Shown here piece after piece: positions 46,831 through 55,444 of a stretch of 64,000 nucleotides of DNA; within the stretch, counting starts at the first letter, position 1, and every line of letters begins with the position of its first letter. The stretch is taken from NCBI GenBank assembly GCA_016214955.1, contig JACRMN010000007.1:124001-188000 (forward strand), given 5' to 3'. Both the position numbers and the translations under genes were made by a program. Source of the stretch: Deltaproteobacteria bacterium. Lineage in GTDB: Bacteria > Myxococcota > Myxococcia > Myxococcales > Anaeromyxobacteraceae. The notes under the pieces are model-generated. The model saw nothing but the letters and a program-made list of their open reading frames with translations, did not search any database and was not told the DNA's origin.

Positions 46831-48174
46831 TCAGGCCAGCCGCGCCAGCACCGGCTCCGGGATGACCGGCGCCAGCCCGCCGCCGCCCAAGATGTTCACG
46901 ATGGGCGAGGCGGCGGCGCGGACCACCGAGCCCCTCGGCCAGGCCGGCCCCAGGCCGGCGTAGGTGGAGACGTCGCGGACGAGCTGGCCGGCGAAGGTCC
47001 CCTCCGGCGTGATGCGGGTGGCCGGGCGCCAGGCGGCGAAGATCCGCTCCTGCACCACGAAGCCACCGCCGCGGGTGTCGGCCAGCGCCGCCTCCACGCC
47101 GCGGGCCCACTCCTCCTCGCCGAGCTCGGCGCCCAGCAGCACGCTCTTGCCGCCGTAGTCCCAGCTCCGCTTGAGCACGAAGGCCTTGCGGTCGGCGAGC
47201 AGGCGCGGCACCAGCCCGGCGTCGAGCCGGCGGGTCCAGGGGATGCGGAGGGCCGCGCCCCGCTCCTCCTCGTCGAGGCCGGCCAGCGCCGCCAGCGCCG
47301 GGTCGTCGGCGCACTCGGAGAGGCGGGCGAAGAGGGCCTTGGCCTCGAGCAGCCCGTTCACGGGGTTGGCGAGGATGAAGCGGCCCGGGTGGCGCAGCGC
47401 CTCGGCGAAGGGGCTGTCGGGCGGGGTGTTGTGGGCCCAGACGTGCCGGTAGAGGAGCTCCCACTCGCCCGGACGGCAGTCGGCGGGCGTGAGGTTCTCG
47501 ACCCGGTGGCCCATCTGGCGGAAGTGCTCGGCCAGGCGGCGCAGCTCGCCGATCTGGGCGTCGCCCGGGCGGGCCACGATGGCGATGGCGGGCCGGGCGC
47601 GCGTGCCGCCGCGCAGTGCGTGGTAGGCCGCCAGCGTGCGCCGGAACTCCTCCATGTTGCTGCCGCACTCGGCCACCAGATCCTCGGCCACCCGCGGCGG
47701 CAGCCCGCGCTCGCGCGCCGCGGCCCGGAGCCAGGAGTGGGCCGCCAGGTCGGCGTAGGCCGGCATCGCGGGGATGGTGGCGTTGAGCTCCAGCGCGCGG
47801 GCCGGCGCGCCGGGCTCGCCGGGCCGCAGGAAGTCCACGCGGGCCACCAGCGCCGGGAGCGGCGCCTCGTCGAAGAGCCGGGCCATGGCCTCGGCCTCGA
47901 GCCCCTCGAACGGCCCCAGCAGCGCCTCGCGGTCGCGGGCGTCGCCGTGGGCCAGGAGCGCCCGCGCCAGCTTCACCGCGCCGGAGAGCAGGGCCCGGGC
48001 CTCGCGCGCCAGCCTCTCCAGCTCCTCGGGGGAGAAGGGCTCGGGCTCGGCCACCAGCGGGATGGGCACTACCGTCCCGTCGGGCTTGCGCACGCTCATG
48101 CCGCCGCGCCAGGCGTCCTCTGCGGCGGCGCGGCCGATGCGCTCGAGCGCTGCGGCGTCGAAGGGAAGGGTCAT
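46831..48174 (-). CDS. ATP-grasp-like protein of unknown function
   Basis: A 447-residue soluble protein. The middle (VDFLRPGEPGAPARALELNATIPAMPAYADLA) and the late block (FVLKRSWDYGGKSVLLGAELG, then GGGFVVQERIFAAWRP) resemble the Lys/Gly-rich nucleotide loop and strand order of ATP-grasp ligases of the glutathionylspermidine-synthase/circularly permuted type. The conserved Asn/Glu pair expected near ELNATIPAMPAYAD is also suggestive. A ligase forming an amide bond is possible, but I cannot name the substrate. ATG at 48174 follows GAGGAG. The neighbours give no clue. Confidence 0.6.
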   Translation of the reverse strand: MTLPFDAAALERIGRAAAEDAWRGGMSVRKPDGTVVPIPLVAEPEPFSPEELERLAREARALLSGAVKLARALLAHGDARDREALLGPFEGLEAEAMARLFDEAPLPALVARVDFLRPGEPGAPARALELNATIPAMPAYADLAAHSWLRAAARERGLPPRVAEDLVAECGSNMEEFRRTLAAYHALRGGTRARPAIAIVARPGDAQIGELRRLAEHFRQMGHRVENLTPADCRPGEWELLYRHVWAHNTPPDSPFAEALRHPGRFILANPVNGLLEAKALFARLSECADDPALAALAGLDEEERGAALRIPWTRRLDAGLVPRLLADRKAFVLKRSWDYGGKSVLLGAELGEEEWARGVEAALADTRGGGFVVQERIFAAWRPATRITPEGTFAGQLVRDVSTYAGLGPAWPRGSVVRAAASPIVNILGGGGLAPVIPEPVLARLA

Positions 48175-48219
48175 CGGCTCCTCGGCCAGGGAGCGCCATT
48201 GCGGCCGGCGCCAGCGGGG

Positions 48220-48228
48220 TGTTAGCTC
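48220..48228 (+). promoter_or_regulatory. Extended -10-like element of the adenosyltransferase gene
   Basis: TGT-TAGCTC ends seven bases before GTG at 48236 (TTAGCT ends eight bases before). No ribosome site is seen. Confidence 0.35.
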
Positions 48229-48235
48229 TGCTCGG

Positions 48236-48823
48236 GTGAAGATCTACACGAAGACCGGGGACGGCGGAGAGACCGGCCTGTTCGGGGGGCCGCGGGTCTC
48301 CAAGGACGACGTGCGCATCGAGGCCTGCGGCGCGGTGGACGAGCTCAACGCGCTGCTCGGCACCATCCGCGCCGCCGGGCGCGAGGGCTGGGCCGAGGAC
48401 GGCTGGCTCCCGGCCATGGGCGAGATCGAGCGCCACCTGGCGGCCGTCCAGTCCCAGCTCTTCGCGGTGGGGGCGGAGCTGGCCACACCGCCGGAGGCCT
48501 CGCGCGCCTCGCTGCCGCCCATCGAGCCGGCCTGGGTGGCCGAGCTGGAGCGGCAGATCGACGCCTGGGAGGCGCTCCTCCAGCCGCTGCGCCACTTCAT
48601 CCTGCCGGGCGGGACGCCGCTCGCCGCCTCGCTCCACCACGCCCGGGCGGTGGCCCGGCGCGCCGAGCGGCGGGTGGTGGGGCTGCACCGGCGCGCGCCG
48701 GTGAGCCCCGCGGTGCTCGCCTACCTCAACCGGCTGGCCGACTTTCTCTTCGTGGCGGCACGGGCCGCCAACCATGCCCAGGGCATGGCCGAGCCGGTGT
48801 GGGACCCCCGGGGGACCGGGTAG
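48236..48823 (+). CDS. PduO-type ATP:cob(I)alamin adenosyltransferase
   Basis: The 195-residue enzyme transfers the adenosyl group of ATP to cob(I)alamin to make adenosylcobalamin. The N-terminal ATP loop KIYTKTGDGGETGLFGGPRVSKDD, DVRIEACGAVDELNALLG and the C-terminal helix ADFLFVAARAAN with the conserved Arg are all present. GTG at 48236 starts the loop correctly. No cobalamin-dependent enzyme lies beside it. It is convergent with DUF4337. Confidence 0.94.
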   Translation: MKIYTKTGDGGETGLFGGPRVSKDDVRIEACGAVDELNALLGTIRAAGREGWAEDGWLPAMGEIERHLAAVQSQLFAVGAELATPPEASRASLPPIEPAWVAELERQIDAWEALLQPLRHFILPGGTPLAASLHHARAVARRAERRVVGLHRRAPVSPAVLAYLNRLADFLFVAARAANHAQGMAEPVWDPRGTG

Positions 48824-48827
48824 CCGC

Positions 48828-49403
48828 TCACACGTGGAGCAGCGCCAGGATCCCCAGCGCCAGGCCGACTGCCGAGAAGCCGTAGACCACCTTCTGCAGC
48901 CAGGTCTTGCGGGTGATGAGGGCGATGGCCGAGAGGGCGATGGCGATCTGCAGCGCGGTGGTGGCCTGCGCCCAGCGGTGGTGCAGGTGCATCTGGCCGT
49001 CCGACTTCCTGTCCCAGTCGGTGGACTCGGCCTCCAGCGCCTCGGCGGCCGCCTTGATCTCGGCCTTCTCCTTCTTGTAGCGCTCCACCTCGGCCCGGAA
49101 GCCCTCGGCCCTGGCCCCCTCCACCAGCTGGACGCCCATCTCGGCCAGGTTCTGCTTGCTGCTCTTGGCCTGGTAGTAGTTCCACTGGTTGGAGGCCTCG
49201 GTCTTCTTGATGGCGGCGTTGTTCTTGTAGAGCGAGGCGTTGGCCTGGGTGGCGCCGCCCATGTACGCGAAGAGGGCGCCGACCGTGGCCAGGATGGCGG
49301 TGGTCAGCGCCACCTTGCTCGAGAAGGAGTCGCCGCCGTGCTGGGCGGCGTGCTCGACCTCGTGGTCGTGCGGGCCATGGACGTGGAAGCCTCCTCCGGA
49401 CAT
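48828..49403 (-). CDS. DUF4337 membrane protein
   Basis: A 191-residue protein. A His/Asp-rich N-terminus (HVHGPHDHEVEHAAQHGG) precedes a transmembrane helix (VALTTAILATVGALFAYMGG). A charged central helix follows (ASNQWNYYQAKSSKQNLAEMG to about residue 125), and two C-terminal hydrophobic helices end the chain. The ANASLYKNNAAIKKTEASNQWNYYQAKS block defines DUF4337. Function unknown; the His-rich start might bind metal. GGAAGGAG precedes the ATG. Confidence 0.9.
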   Translation of the reverse strand: MSGGGFHVHGPHDHEVEHAAQHGGDSFSSKVALTTAILATVGALFAYMGGATQANASLYKNNAAIKKTEASNQWNYYQAKSSKQNLAEMGVQLVEGARAEGFRAEVERYKKEKAEIKAAAEALEAESTDWDRKSDGQMHLHHRWAQATTALQIAIALSAIALITRKTWLQKVVYGFSAVGLALGILALLHV

Positions 49404-49484
49404 GCGATCGCTCCTTCCCCAGGGTGAATGCGGGCGATGGGGGAACCCCGCGGGGCGCGGAGGATAGCAGGGGGCGAGGCGGAG

Positions 49485-51566
49485 CTACCAGACCAGGCAC
49501 TTCTCCGCGGGGTTCATGGGCGTGCCGGCGGGGCACTGGAAGGCGGCGCCGAAGGCGGGGTGGTTGGCCACCGGGCCGTTGACGCGGAAGCGGGAGAGGG
49601 AGTGGCCGTCGGTGGCGGAGCGGAGCCGCTCGGCCTGGGGCGTGGTGACCGTGCACCAGGACTGGGCCTGGGCCACGAAGAAGAGCTGGTCGGCGGTGAG
49701 GCCGGGCACGGTGGGGGCCACGCCGCCGTGGCGCTTCTTCCAGGCCTGGTAGGCCACCCAGGCCTGCTTGAGGCCGGCGACGTCGGCGATGTTCTCGCCC
49801 AGGGTGAGCTTCCCGTTGACCCGGAGCCCGGGCTCCACCTCGAAGCGCCCGTACTGGTCCACCAGGCACTGGGTCTGCTTCTCGAAGCGGCTCGCCACCT
49901 CCGGCGCCCACCACTCGCGCAGCCGGCCCTGCGGGTCGAACTTGCGCCCCACGTCGTCGAAGCCGTGGGAGAGCTCGTGTCCGATGACCATGCCGATGGC
50001 CCCGTAGTTCATGGCCGCGGGGAAGTCCCGGCGGAAGAAGGGCGGCTGCAGGATCCCGGCGGGGAAGACGATCTCGTTCTGGAACGGGTTGTAGTAGGCG
50101 TTGACCTCCTGCGGGCTCATGCCCCACTCGAACCGGTCGGTGGGCTTGCCCACCTTGTCGAGCTGGCGCCGGGTCTCGAAGCGCATGGCGGCGATGGCGT
50201 TGCCGAAGGCGTCGTCGCGCTTCACCACCAGGGCGCCGTAGTCGCGCCAGCGGTCGGGGTAGCCGATCTTGTTGGCGACCGCCGCCTTCTTCTCCAGCGC
50301 GCGCTCCCGGGTGGAGGCGTCCATCCAGCCGAGCCCGGGGAGGCTGGCGGCGAAGGCGTCCTCGATGTCGCCGATCATCTCCAGGGCCACCTGCTTGGAG
50401 TCGCCGGGGAATCGGGCGGCCGCGTAGACCCGCCCCACCGCCTCTCCGAGGGCCGACTCGGTGGCGGCCACGCAGCGCTTCCAGCGGGGCGCGAGCTCCG
50501 CCTGGCCCGACAGCGCCTTGCCGTAGAAGGCGAAGCGCTCCCGCACGAAGCGGTCGGGGAGGTGGCCCGAGGTGGCGTGGACCAGCGACCAGCGGAGGTA
50601 GGCGCGCAGGGTCTCGACGGGCGTTTCGCGCAGCGCCGCCTCCAGGGCCGTGAAGTATTCGGGCGTGCCGACGCTGACGGCGGTGAGCCCGGGGTAGCCG
50701 AGCGCCTCGAAGTACCGGTCCCAGGAGAGGGCCGGGGTCAGCTTCTGCAGGCCGGCGCGCTCCAGGCGGTTGTAGAGCTTGTCGTACTCCTGCATGGCGG
50801 TGCTGTCGCGCGAGGCCCTGGCCAGCCGCGTCTCCAGCGCCAGGATGTCGGCGGCGTGGCGCTCGGCGCCGGGGGCGGGCTCGCCGAGGAGCCCGAGCGT
50901 GGCCGCCACGTGGCGCTGGTAGGCGGTGCGCAGCTCCTTCATCCGCGCCTCGTCGGAGAGGTAGAAGTCGCGCTCCGGGAGACCGAGCTCGGGCTGCAGC
51001 ACGAGGAGGATCTGGAGGCCGGGGTCGAGGAAGTCGTTGATGGGGCCGATGGAGAAGAGGGGATTGGCCGGCCCGGCGTGCAGCTCGCCGGTGACGGCGA
51101 GGAGCGAGGGCAGGTCCCGGGCGGCGTCGATGCGCGCCAGCCAGGGGGCGAGCGGAGCGGTGCCGGCCTTCTCGATGGCCGCCTCGTCCATGCAGGCCGC
51201 GTAGTAGTCGCCCACCCGCCTGCGGTCGGGGTCGGCGCCGGGGCTCCTGCCGGCTTCCTCGAGCATCTGGCGGACGAAGGCGCGGTTCTCCTCCTCGATG
51301 ACCGAGAAGGAGCGCACCCAGATGGACTGATCCGCGGGCAGCTTCGTCGAGGCGATCCAGCCCCCGCAGGCGAAGCGGTAGAAGTCCTGGCACGGGTCTG
51401 CCTTCCGGTCCATGGCCGCGAGCACCGGCGAGGAGATCTCCGGCGGCGCGACAGGGGCGGCCGTCGCGGGCGCCGGCTGGGCGGACGGCGCGGCGGGCTT
51501 CACGGCGGCGCAGGCGGCGGCCAGGAGGAGGAGGGCGGCTGCGGGGGCGAGGCGGCGGGAGGACAT
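49485..51566 (-). CDS. M13 family metallopeptidase (neprilysin-like) lipoprotein
   Basis: A 693-residue zinc peptidase. A lipoprotein signal (ALLLLAAAC) precedes an Ala/Pro linker. The M13 N-terminal domain starts DRKADPCQDFYRFACGGWIA. The catalytic domain has VNAYYNPFQNEIVFPAGIL, zinc site VIGHELSHGFDD, and the third ligand in GENIADVAGLKQAW. The C-terminal CPAGTPMNPAEKCLVW ends in the usual Cys-x-hydrophobic-Trp. It should degrade peptides in the periplasm or outside the cell. ATG at 51566 is chosen over the longer frame because the signal starts there and GGAG precedes it. Confidence 0.95.
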   Translation of the reverse strand: MSSRRLAPAAALLLLAAACAAVKPAAPSAQPAPATAAPVAPPEISSPVLAAMDRKADPCQDFYRFACGGWIASTKLPADQSIWVRSFSVIEEENRAFVRQMLEEAGRSPGADPDRRRVGDYYAACMDEAAIEKAGTAPLAPWLARIDAARDLPSLLAVTGELHAGPANPLFSIGPINDFLDPGLQILLVLQPELGLPERDFYLSDEARMKELRTAYQRHVAATLGLLGEPAPGAERHAADILALETRLARASRDSTAMQEYDKLYNRLERAGLQKLTPALSWDRYFEALGYPGLTAVSVGTPEYFTALEAALRETPVETLRAYLRWSLVHATSGHLPDRFVRERFAFYGKALSGQAELAPRWKRCVAATESALGEAVGRVYAAARFPGDSKQVALEMIGDIEDAFAASLPGLGWMDASTRERALEKKAAVANKIGYPDRWRDYGALVVKRDDAFGNAIAAMRFETRRQLDKVGKPTDRFEWGMSPQEVNAYYNPFQNEIVFPAGILQPPFFRRDFPAAMNYGAIGMVIGHELSHGFDDVGRKFDPQGRLREWWAPEVASRFEKQTQCLVDQYGRFEVEPGLRVNGKLTLGENIADVAGLKQAWVAYQAWKKRHGGVAPTVPGLTADQLFFVAQAQSWCTVTTPQAERLRSATDGHSLSRFRVNGPVANHPAFGAAFQCPAGTPMNPAEKCLVW

Positions 51567-51633
51567 GGGGGGCTCCGGGGCGCGAGACCGGTGGTGAGAT
51601 AGCACGAGGCCGGGGGGGGCCGATGGGCCGGGA

Positions 51634-51672
51634 TGGGGACCGCGACCCCGGCCGCGACGTCGACCCTTTGAC
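51634..51672 (+). repeat. GACCnC hexamer tract before the SDR gene
   Basis: Units such as GACCGC, GACCCC, GCCGCG and GACGTC run in the gap between the divergent M13 and SDR genes. It is more degenerate than the other copies. Confidence 0.4.
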
Positions 51673-51690
51673 CTCTCTCCCCGCCCGCCC

Positions 51691-51696
51691 TACCCT
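51691..51696 (+). promoter_or_regulatory. -10-like element of the SDR gene
   Basis: TACCCT ends seven bases before the ATG at 51704 and no ribosome site is visible. Confidence 0.35.
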
Positions 51697-51703
51697 GCGC
51701 CGC

Positions 51704-52426
51704 ATGGCGTCCCCCGTGGCCCTCGTGACCGGAGCCGGCGTGCGCGTGGGACGCGCCATCGCCCTGGACCTCCGGAGGCACGGGTGGGAGGTGGCGGCCC
51801 ACCACCGCTCCCACCGCCCGCCCCGCGGGCTCGTGGCCCTGCCGGCCGACCTGGCCGCGCCCGGCGGACCCGAGGCGCTGGCCCGCGCCTTCCGCGCCCG
51901 CTTCGGCCGGCTCGACCTGCTGGTGAACAGCGCCGCCGCCTTCGAGGCCCGCCCCCTCGCCGACACCGACGCCGCCGCCTTCGACGCGCAGATGGACCTC
52001 AACGCCCGGGCGCCGCTCCTGCTCTCGCGGGCGCTGGCGCCGCTCCTGCGGCGGAGCCGCGGCGCCATCGTCAACGTGGCCGACATCGGGGGCGGGCTGG
52101 TGGCGTGGAAGGGGTACGCGGCCTACGCCGCCAGCAAGGCGGCCCTGGTGCGCATCACCGAGTGCCTGGCGCTGGAGCTGGCGCCGGCGGTGCGGGTGAA
52201 CGCGGTGGCGCCGGGCACGGTGCTGTGGCCCGAGTCGATCCCGGCGGCGCGCCGGCGCGAGCTGGCCTCCCGCATCCCCCTCGGCCGGGCGGGCACACCG
52301 GAGGACGTGGCCGCGGCCGTCCGCTTCCTCGCCGGCGCCCCCTACGTCACCGGCGCCATCCTTCCCGTGGACGGGGGCAGGCACCTGTCGGGCAGGGGCG
52401 GCGGCGGGGTAGACAACTCGGGTTGA
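51704..52426 (+). CDS. Pteridine reductase-like short-chain dehydrogenase
   Basis: A 240-residue NADPH-dependent SDR. The cofactor loop reads VTGAGVRVGRAIALDLRRHGWEVAAHHRS, matching the TGxxxRxG variant of PTR1/FolM rather than the usual TGxxxGxG. NSAAAFEARPL follows the NAG position, and YAAYAASKAALVRITECLALEL supplies the Tyr-x3-Lys. It may reduce dihydropterin or dihydrobiopterin, though related enzymes accept other ketones. The 3' end overlaps the -35 of the downstream ErpA promoter. Confidence 0.88.
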   Translation: MASPVALVTGAGVRVGRAIALDLRRHGWEVAAHHRSHRPPRGLVALPADLAAPGGPEALARAFRARFGRLDLLVNSAAAFEARPLADTDAAAFDAQMDLNARAPLLLSRALAPLLRRSRGAIVNVADIGGGLVAWKGYAAYAASKAALVRITECLALELAPAVRVNAVAPGTVLWPESIPAARRRELASRIPLGRAGTPEDVAAAVRFLAGAPYVTGAILPVDGGRHLSGRGGGGVDNSG

Positions 52427-52451
52427 AGCGGAAGGGCCCTCCCGCTATCAT
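52423..52451 (+). promoter_or_regulatory. Sigma-70-type promoter of the ErpA-like gene
   Basis: TTGAAG (52423-52428), a 17-base spacer and TATCAT (52446-52451) form one of the best matches in the window. The predicted start near 52458 gives a 36-base leader with AAGGAG (52480-52485) eight bases before ATG 52494, in contrast to the leaderless genes. Confidence 0.65.
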
Positions 52452-52493
52452 GGACGGGTCTAGTCGAGATTACACCTCCAAGGAGAACAGGAC

Positions 52494-52877
52494 ATGGACA
52501 CCGCCGTCGTCACCCCGGGCAGGAACCTCGTGGGCGAGGAGCCCTCCTCCAGCCCCGTCACGTTCACGCCCAAGGCCATCGAGATGGTGAAGGACGCCAT
52601 GGCCCGGGAGAACCTCCAGGGCTACGGCATCCGCGTCGGCGTCGTGGGCGGGGGCTGCTCCGGCTTCCAGTACTCCATGGACTTCGAGAACGAGACCAAG
52701 GACGGCGACCTGGTGGTCGACGCCGGCGACATCAAGATCTACCTCGACCCCATGAGCTCCATGTACCTGCAGGGCGTGACCGTCGACTACGTGGTCGGCC
52801 TCCAGGGCGCGGGCTTCAAGTTCAACAACCCGAACGCCAAGAACACCTGCGGCTGCGGCCAGTCCTTCAACGCCTAG
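52494..52877 (+). CDS. ErpA/IscA-type Fe-S cluster carrier
   Basis: A 127-residue A-type carrier that delivers Fe-S clusters to apo-proteins. The three ligand cysteines are in GGGCSGFQYSMDFEN and the C-terminal CGCGQSF. The chain has about 20 extra N-terminal residues before the domain (FTPKAIEMVKDAM). It is not in the suf operon at the left of the window but has its own strong promoter and terminator, so it is probably abundant. Separating ErpA from IscA or SufA by sequence alone is not secure. Confidence 0.93.
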   Translation: MDTAVVTPGRNLVGEEPSSSPVTFTPKAIEMVKDAMARENLQGYGIRVGVVGGGCSGFQYSMDFENETKDGDLVVDAGDIKIYLDPMSSMYLQGVTVDYVVGLQGAGFKFNNPNAKNTCGCGQSFNA

Positions 52878-52899
52878 CGCCGCCGGGCCGTGCCCAAAC

Positions 52900-52928
52900 G
52901 GGCCGGGGGGATGCGTTCCTCCCGGCCC
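52900..52928 (+). terminator. Terminator of the ErpA-like gene
   Basis: An 11-bp stem (GGGCCGGG arm with one G-U pair) around a seven-base loop, 22 bases after the stop; only two Ts follow. Confidence 0.6.
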
Positions 52929-52947
52929 TTCGTGTATCGGGGACCCG

Positions 52948-53607
52948 ATGCTCGTCGTGCGCCAAGCAGTGGTCGGCCCCTTCGCCGAGAACACCTGGGT
53001 GGCCGCCTGCACCCGGACCAAGGAGGCGCTGGTCATCGACCCGGGCGGCGACCTGCCCCGCGTCCAGGCGCTGGTCGAGCAGGGCGGATTCCGGGTGCAG
53101 CGCATCTTCCTGACCCACGGCCACGTGGACCACGTGGCCGGCGCCGCCGCGGCGCGCCGGGCCTTCGGCGCCAGGCTCCAGATCCACGCCCTGGACCGCG
53201 ACTGGCTGGCCGAGCTGCCGCGGCAGGCGGAGATGTTCGGCTTCGACGAGGCCGGCGAGGTGCCGGAGGTGGATCACTGGCACGCCGACGGCGAGGAGTT
53301 CGCGCTGGGCCAGCTCGCCTGCCACGTGATCCACACGCCGGGCCACTCCCGCGGCTCCTGCAGTCTTTGGATCCCGGCGGCGCAGGCCCTCTTCACCGGC
53401 GACACGCTCTTCGCCGGCTCGGTGGGGCGCACCGACCTGCCCGGCGGCGACTTCGCCGACCTGCGGGCCTCCATCGTCGAGAAGCTCTTCCCGCTCGGCG
53501 ACGCGGTCGCCTTCCACTCCGGCCACGGACCCACCGGCCAGATCGGCGTCGAGCGGCGCAGCAATCCCTTCGTCGGGGAGAGCCTGCCGCGCGGGCGCTT
53601 CCTCTAG
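52948..53607 (+). CDS. MBL-fold metallo-hydrolase (glyoxalase II-like)
   Basis: A 219-residue hydrolase with binuclear metal site: FLTHGHVDHVAGAAA (HxHxDH), VIHTPGHSRGS, FTGDTLFAGSVGRTDL and VAFHSGHGPTG. It belongs to the YcbL/GloB group that hydrolyses glutathione thioesters or related substrates, but also resembles other small MBL enzymes. TATCGG ends seven bases before the ATG. It shares four bases with the convergent fabI stop. Confidence 0.92.
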   Translation: MLVVRQAVVGPFAENTWVAACTRTKEALVIDPGGDLPRVQALVEQGGFRVQRIFLTHGHVDHVAGAAAARRAFGARLQIHALDRDWLAELPRQAEMFGFDEAGEVPEVDHWHADGEEFALGQLACHVIHTPGHSRGSCSLWIPAAQALFTGDTLFAGSVGRTDLPGGDFADLRASIVEKLFPLGDAVAFHSGHGPTGQIGVERRSNPFVGESLPRGRFL

Positions 53608-54392
53608 CCCATCGACACCACGCCCATGATGTTCTGGCCGGCGTCGACGTGGAGCGTCTCGCCGGTGACGCTGAGCCCGAGGTCGCTGCACAGGTAGAGC
53701 GCGGCCTTGGCCACGTCCACCTGGTCGATGTTGCGGCGCAGCGGCGTCTTCTCGGCGTTCTCGCCCAGCATGGAGCGCATGCCCTTGATGCCGGCGGCGG
53801 CCAGGGTCTTGAGGGGCCCGGCGCTGATGGTGTTCACGCGGATGCCGTCCTGGCCCAGGTCCTCGGCCAGGTAGCGGGTGGAGCACTCCAGCGCCGCCTT
53901 GGCCACGCCCATGACGTTGTAGTTCCGGACCACCTTCTCCGCGCCGTAGTAGGTGAGGGAGACGATGGAGGAGCCGGGGGGCATCATGGGCCGGAAGGCG
54001 CGCGCCAGGCCGATGAGCGAGTAGGCCGAGATGTCCATGGTGATGGCCCAGACCTCGCGGGTGGTGGCGTCGGTGAAGCGGCCGTCGAGGGCGGCGCGGG
54101 GGGCGAAGCCGATGGAGTGGATGAGCACGTCCACCCGGTCCCAGATCTTCTTCACCTCGGCCACGGTGCGGTCGATGTCGGCGTCCTTGGCCACGTCGCA
54201 ATCGAGACACGCCCGGGCGCCGATGCTCTCGGCCAGCGGCCGCACCCGCTTCTCCATCGACTCTCCGGGGTAGGTGAAGACCAGCTCGGCCCCCTCCTCC
54301 TGGAAGAGCTGGGCGATGGCCCAGGCGATGGAGCGGTCGTTGGCCACCCCGGTGACGAGCGCGTGCTTGCCCTGCATGAGCGGTCCGGCCAT
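53604..54392 (-). CDS. fabI: FabI, NADH-dependent enoyl-ACP reductase
   Basis: FabI does the last reduction of each fatty-acid elongation cycle. The 262-residue protein has the FabI start GKHALVTGVANDRSIAWAIAQLFQEEGAELVFTYPG in two parts, HSIGFAPRAALDGRFTDATTREVW near residue 93, and the catalytic Tyr-x6-Lys YNVMGVAKAALE. The LTYYGAEKV loop is also standard. GGGAGGA precedes the ATG. It follows a TPR gene by 15 bases on the same strand. Confidence 0.96.
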   Translation of the reverse strand: MAGPLMQGKHALVTGVANDRSIAWAIAQLFQEEGAELVFTYPGESMEKRVRPLAESIGARACLDCDVAKDADIDRTVAEVKKIWDRVDVLIHSIGFAPRAALDGRFTDATTREVWAITMDISAYSLIGLARAFRPMMPPGSSIVSLTYYGAEKVVRNYNVMGVAKAALECSTRYLAEDLGQDGIRVNTISAGPLKTLAAAGIKGMRSMLGENAEKTPLRRNIDQVDVAKAALYLCSDLGLSVTGETLHVDAGQNIMGVVSMG

Positions 54393-54407
54393 CTGTCCTC
54401 CCTCTCG

Positions 54408-54734
54408 CTATCCCTGCGCCCGCAGGAGGTCGAGCGCCTGCTCGAGCTCTCCGCGGGCATGATCGTTTCCGGCCTGGCGGGCGGCGGCGATGCCGGCCTG
54501 GTAGGCCGCGGCCGCCTCGGTCCCCCGCCCCATCGTCTCGAGGAGCTGACCCAGCATCAGGTAGGCGGGCACGTAGCCCGGGGAGCGCCGCCGCAGCTCC
54601 TCGAACTCGCGGACCGCCTCCTCGCCCTGCCCCGCCCCCCGCAGCGCCATGGCCAGCGAGTAGCGGGCGAAGGGCTCGTCGGGCCGGGCCTCCAGCATGC
54701 GCCGGAAGGCCTCGATTCGCTTCTCGGGGGTCAC
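54408..54734 (-). CDS. Small tetratricopeptide-repeat protein
   Basis: A 108-residue protein with about three TPR motifs: KRIEAFRRMLEARPDEPFARYSLAMALRGAGQGEEAVREFEEL, YVPAYLMLGQLLETMGRGTEAAAAYQAGIAAAR. No signal peptide. TPRs bind partner proteins; none is evident. Likely co-transcribed with fabI downstream. It is divergent from mobA over 44 bases, which include TATAGT facing mobA. Confidence 0.85.
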   Translation of the reverse strand: MTPEKRIEAFRRMLEARPDEPFARYSLAMALRGAGQGEEAVREFEELRRRSPGYVPAYLMLGQLLETMGRGTEAAAAYQAGIAAARQAGNDHARGELEQALDLLRAQG

Positions 54735-54778
54735 GCCGCCCCCTTATAGTGCAGGGGACCCGGCCGACAAAGCCCTCG

Positions 54779-55387
54779 ATGCCTCCCACCCCGCTCCTCG
54801 CCGACTGCACCGGCGCGCTCATCGCAGGTGGCCAGGCCTCCCGCCTCGGCGGCGTGGCCAAGGGGCTGCTGCGCCTGGGCGGCGAGCCGCTGGCCGGGCG
54901 GGCCCTGCGGCTCTTCGACGACCTGTTCGGCCAGGCCCTCATCGTCGCCAACGACCCGGCCCCCTACGAAGGCTTCGGCGTCCCGGTGGTGCCCGACCGG
55001 GTGGCCGGCAAGGGCGCGCCGGGCGGGCTCCACGCCGCGCTCTCCGCCGCCGCCACGCCGTGGATCTTCACGGCCGGCTGCGACATGCCCTTCCTCTCGG
55101 CCGCACCGATCTCCTGGCTGGCCGCGCGGCGCGACGCCCCTGCCGTGGCGGTGGTGTGGAGGGGTCGGCTGGAGCCGCTCCACGCCTTCTGGTCGCGCGC
55201 CTGCCTTCCCACCGTGGAGCGCATGCTCGGGGAGGGGAACCCGTCGATGTGGAAGATCTGCACCGCCGTCGGCGCCCGGTTCGTGCCGGAGGAGGAGTGG
55301 CGGGCGATCGACCCGGAGGGGCGAGCGTTCGCCAACGCCAACACGCCCGAGGACGTGGCGCGGCTGGGGCTGGATGGGCCGGGCTAA
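54779..55387 (+). CDS. mobA: MobA, molybdenum cofactor guanylyltransferase
   Basis: MobA attaches GMP to molybdopterin to form the MGD cofactor used by DMSO-reductase-family enzymes. The 202-residue protein starts with the nucleotide loop CTGALIAGGQASRLGGVAKGLLRLGGEPLAG, then VVPDRVAGKGAPGGLHAALSAAATPWIFTAGCDMPFLS and the C-terminal FANANTPEDVARL. The usual Gly-rich loop Lys (KGLL) is kept. Its presence implies anaerobic respiratory molybdoenzymes elsewhere. Confidence 0.93.
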   Translation: MPPTPLLADCTGALIAGGQASRLGGVAKGLLRLGGEPLAGRALRLFDDLFGQALIVANDPAPYEGFGVPVVPDRVAGKGAPGGLHAALSAAATPWIFTAGCDMPFLSAAPISWLAARRDAPAVAVVWRGRLEPLHAFWSRACLPTVERMLGEGNPSMWKICTAVGARFVPEEEWRAIDPEGRAFANANTPEDVARLGLDGPG

Positions 55388-55401
55388 TCGTGAAGGGGCC
55401 G

Positions 55402-55443
55402 ACCTCAGACCTCGACCCCGACCTCGACCTCGACCCCGACCCG
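55402..55443 (+). repeat. GACCnC hexamer tract between mobA and the Cys-rich gene
   Basis: Units GACCTC, GACCTC, GACCCC, GACCTC, GACCTC, GACCCC, GACCCG fill the convergent gap almost exactly, from 15 bases after mobA to two bases before the neighbouring stop codon. Confidence 0.7.
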
Positions 55444-55444
55444 C

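Noticed and set aside
52423-52493. Rrf2/SufR operator in front of the ErpA-like gene
   Set aside because: The TCTGGAC palindrome of the suf promoter is not found there, so shared control is not supported.
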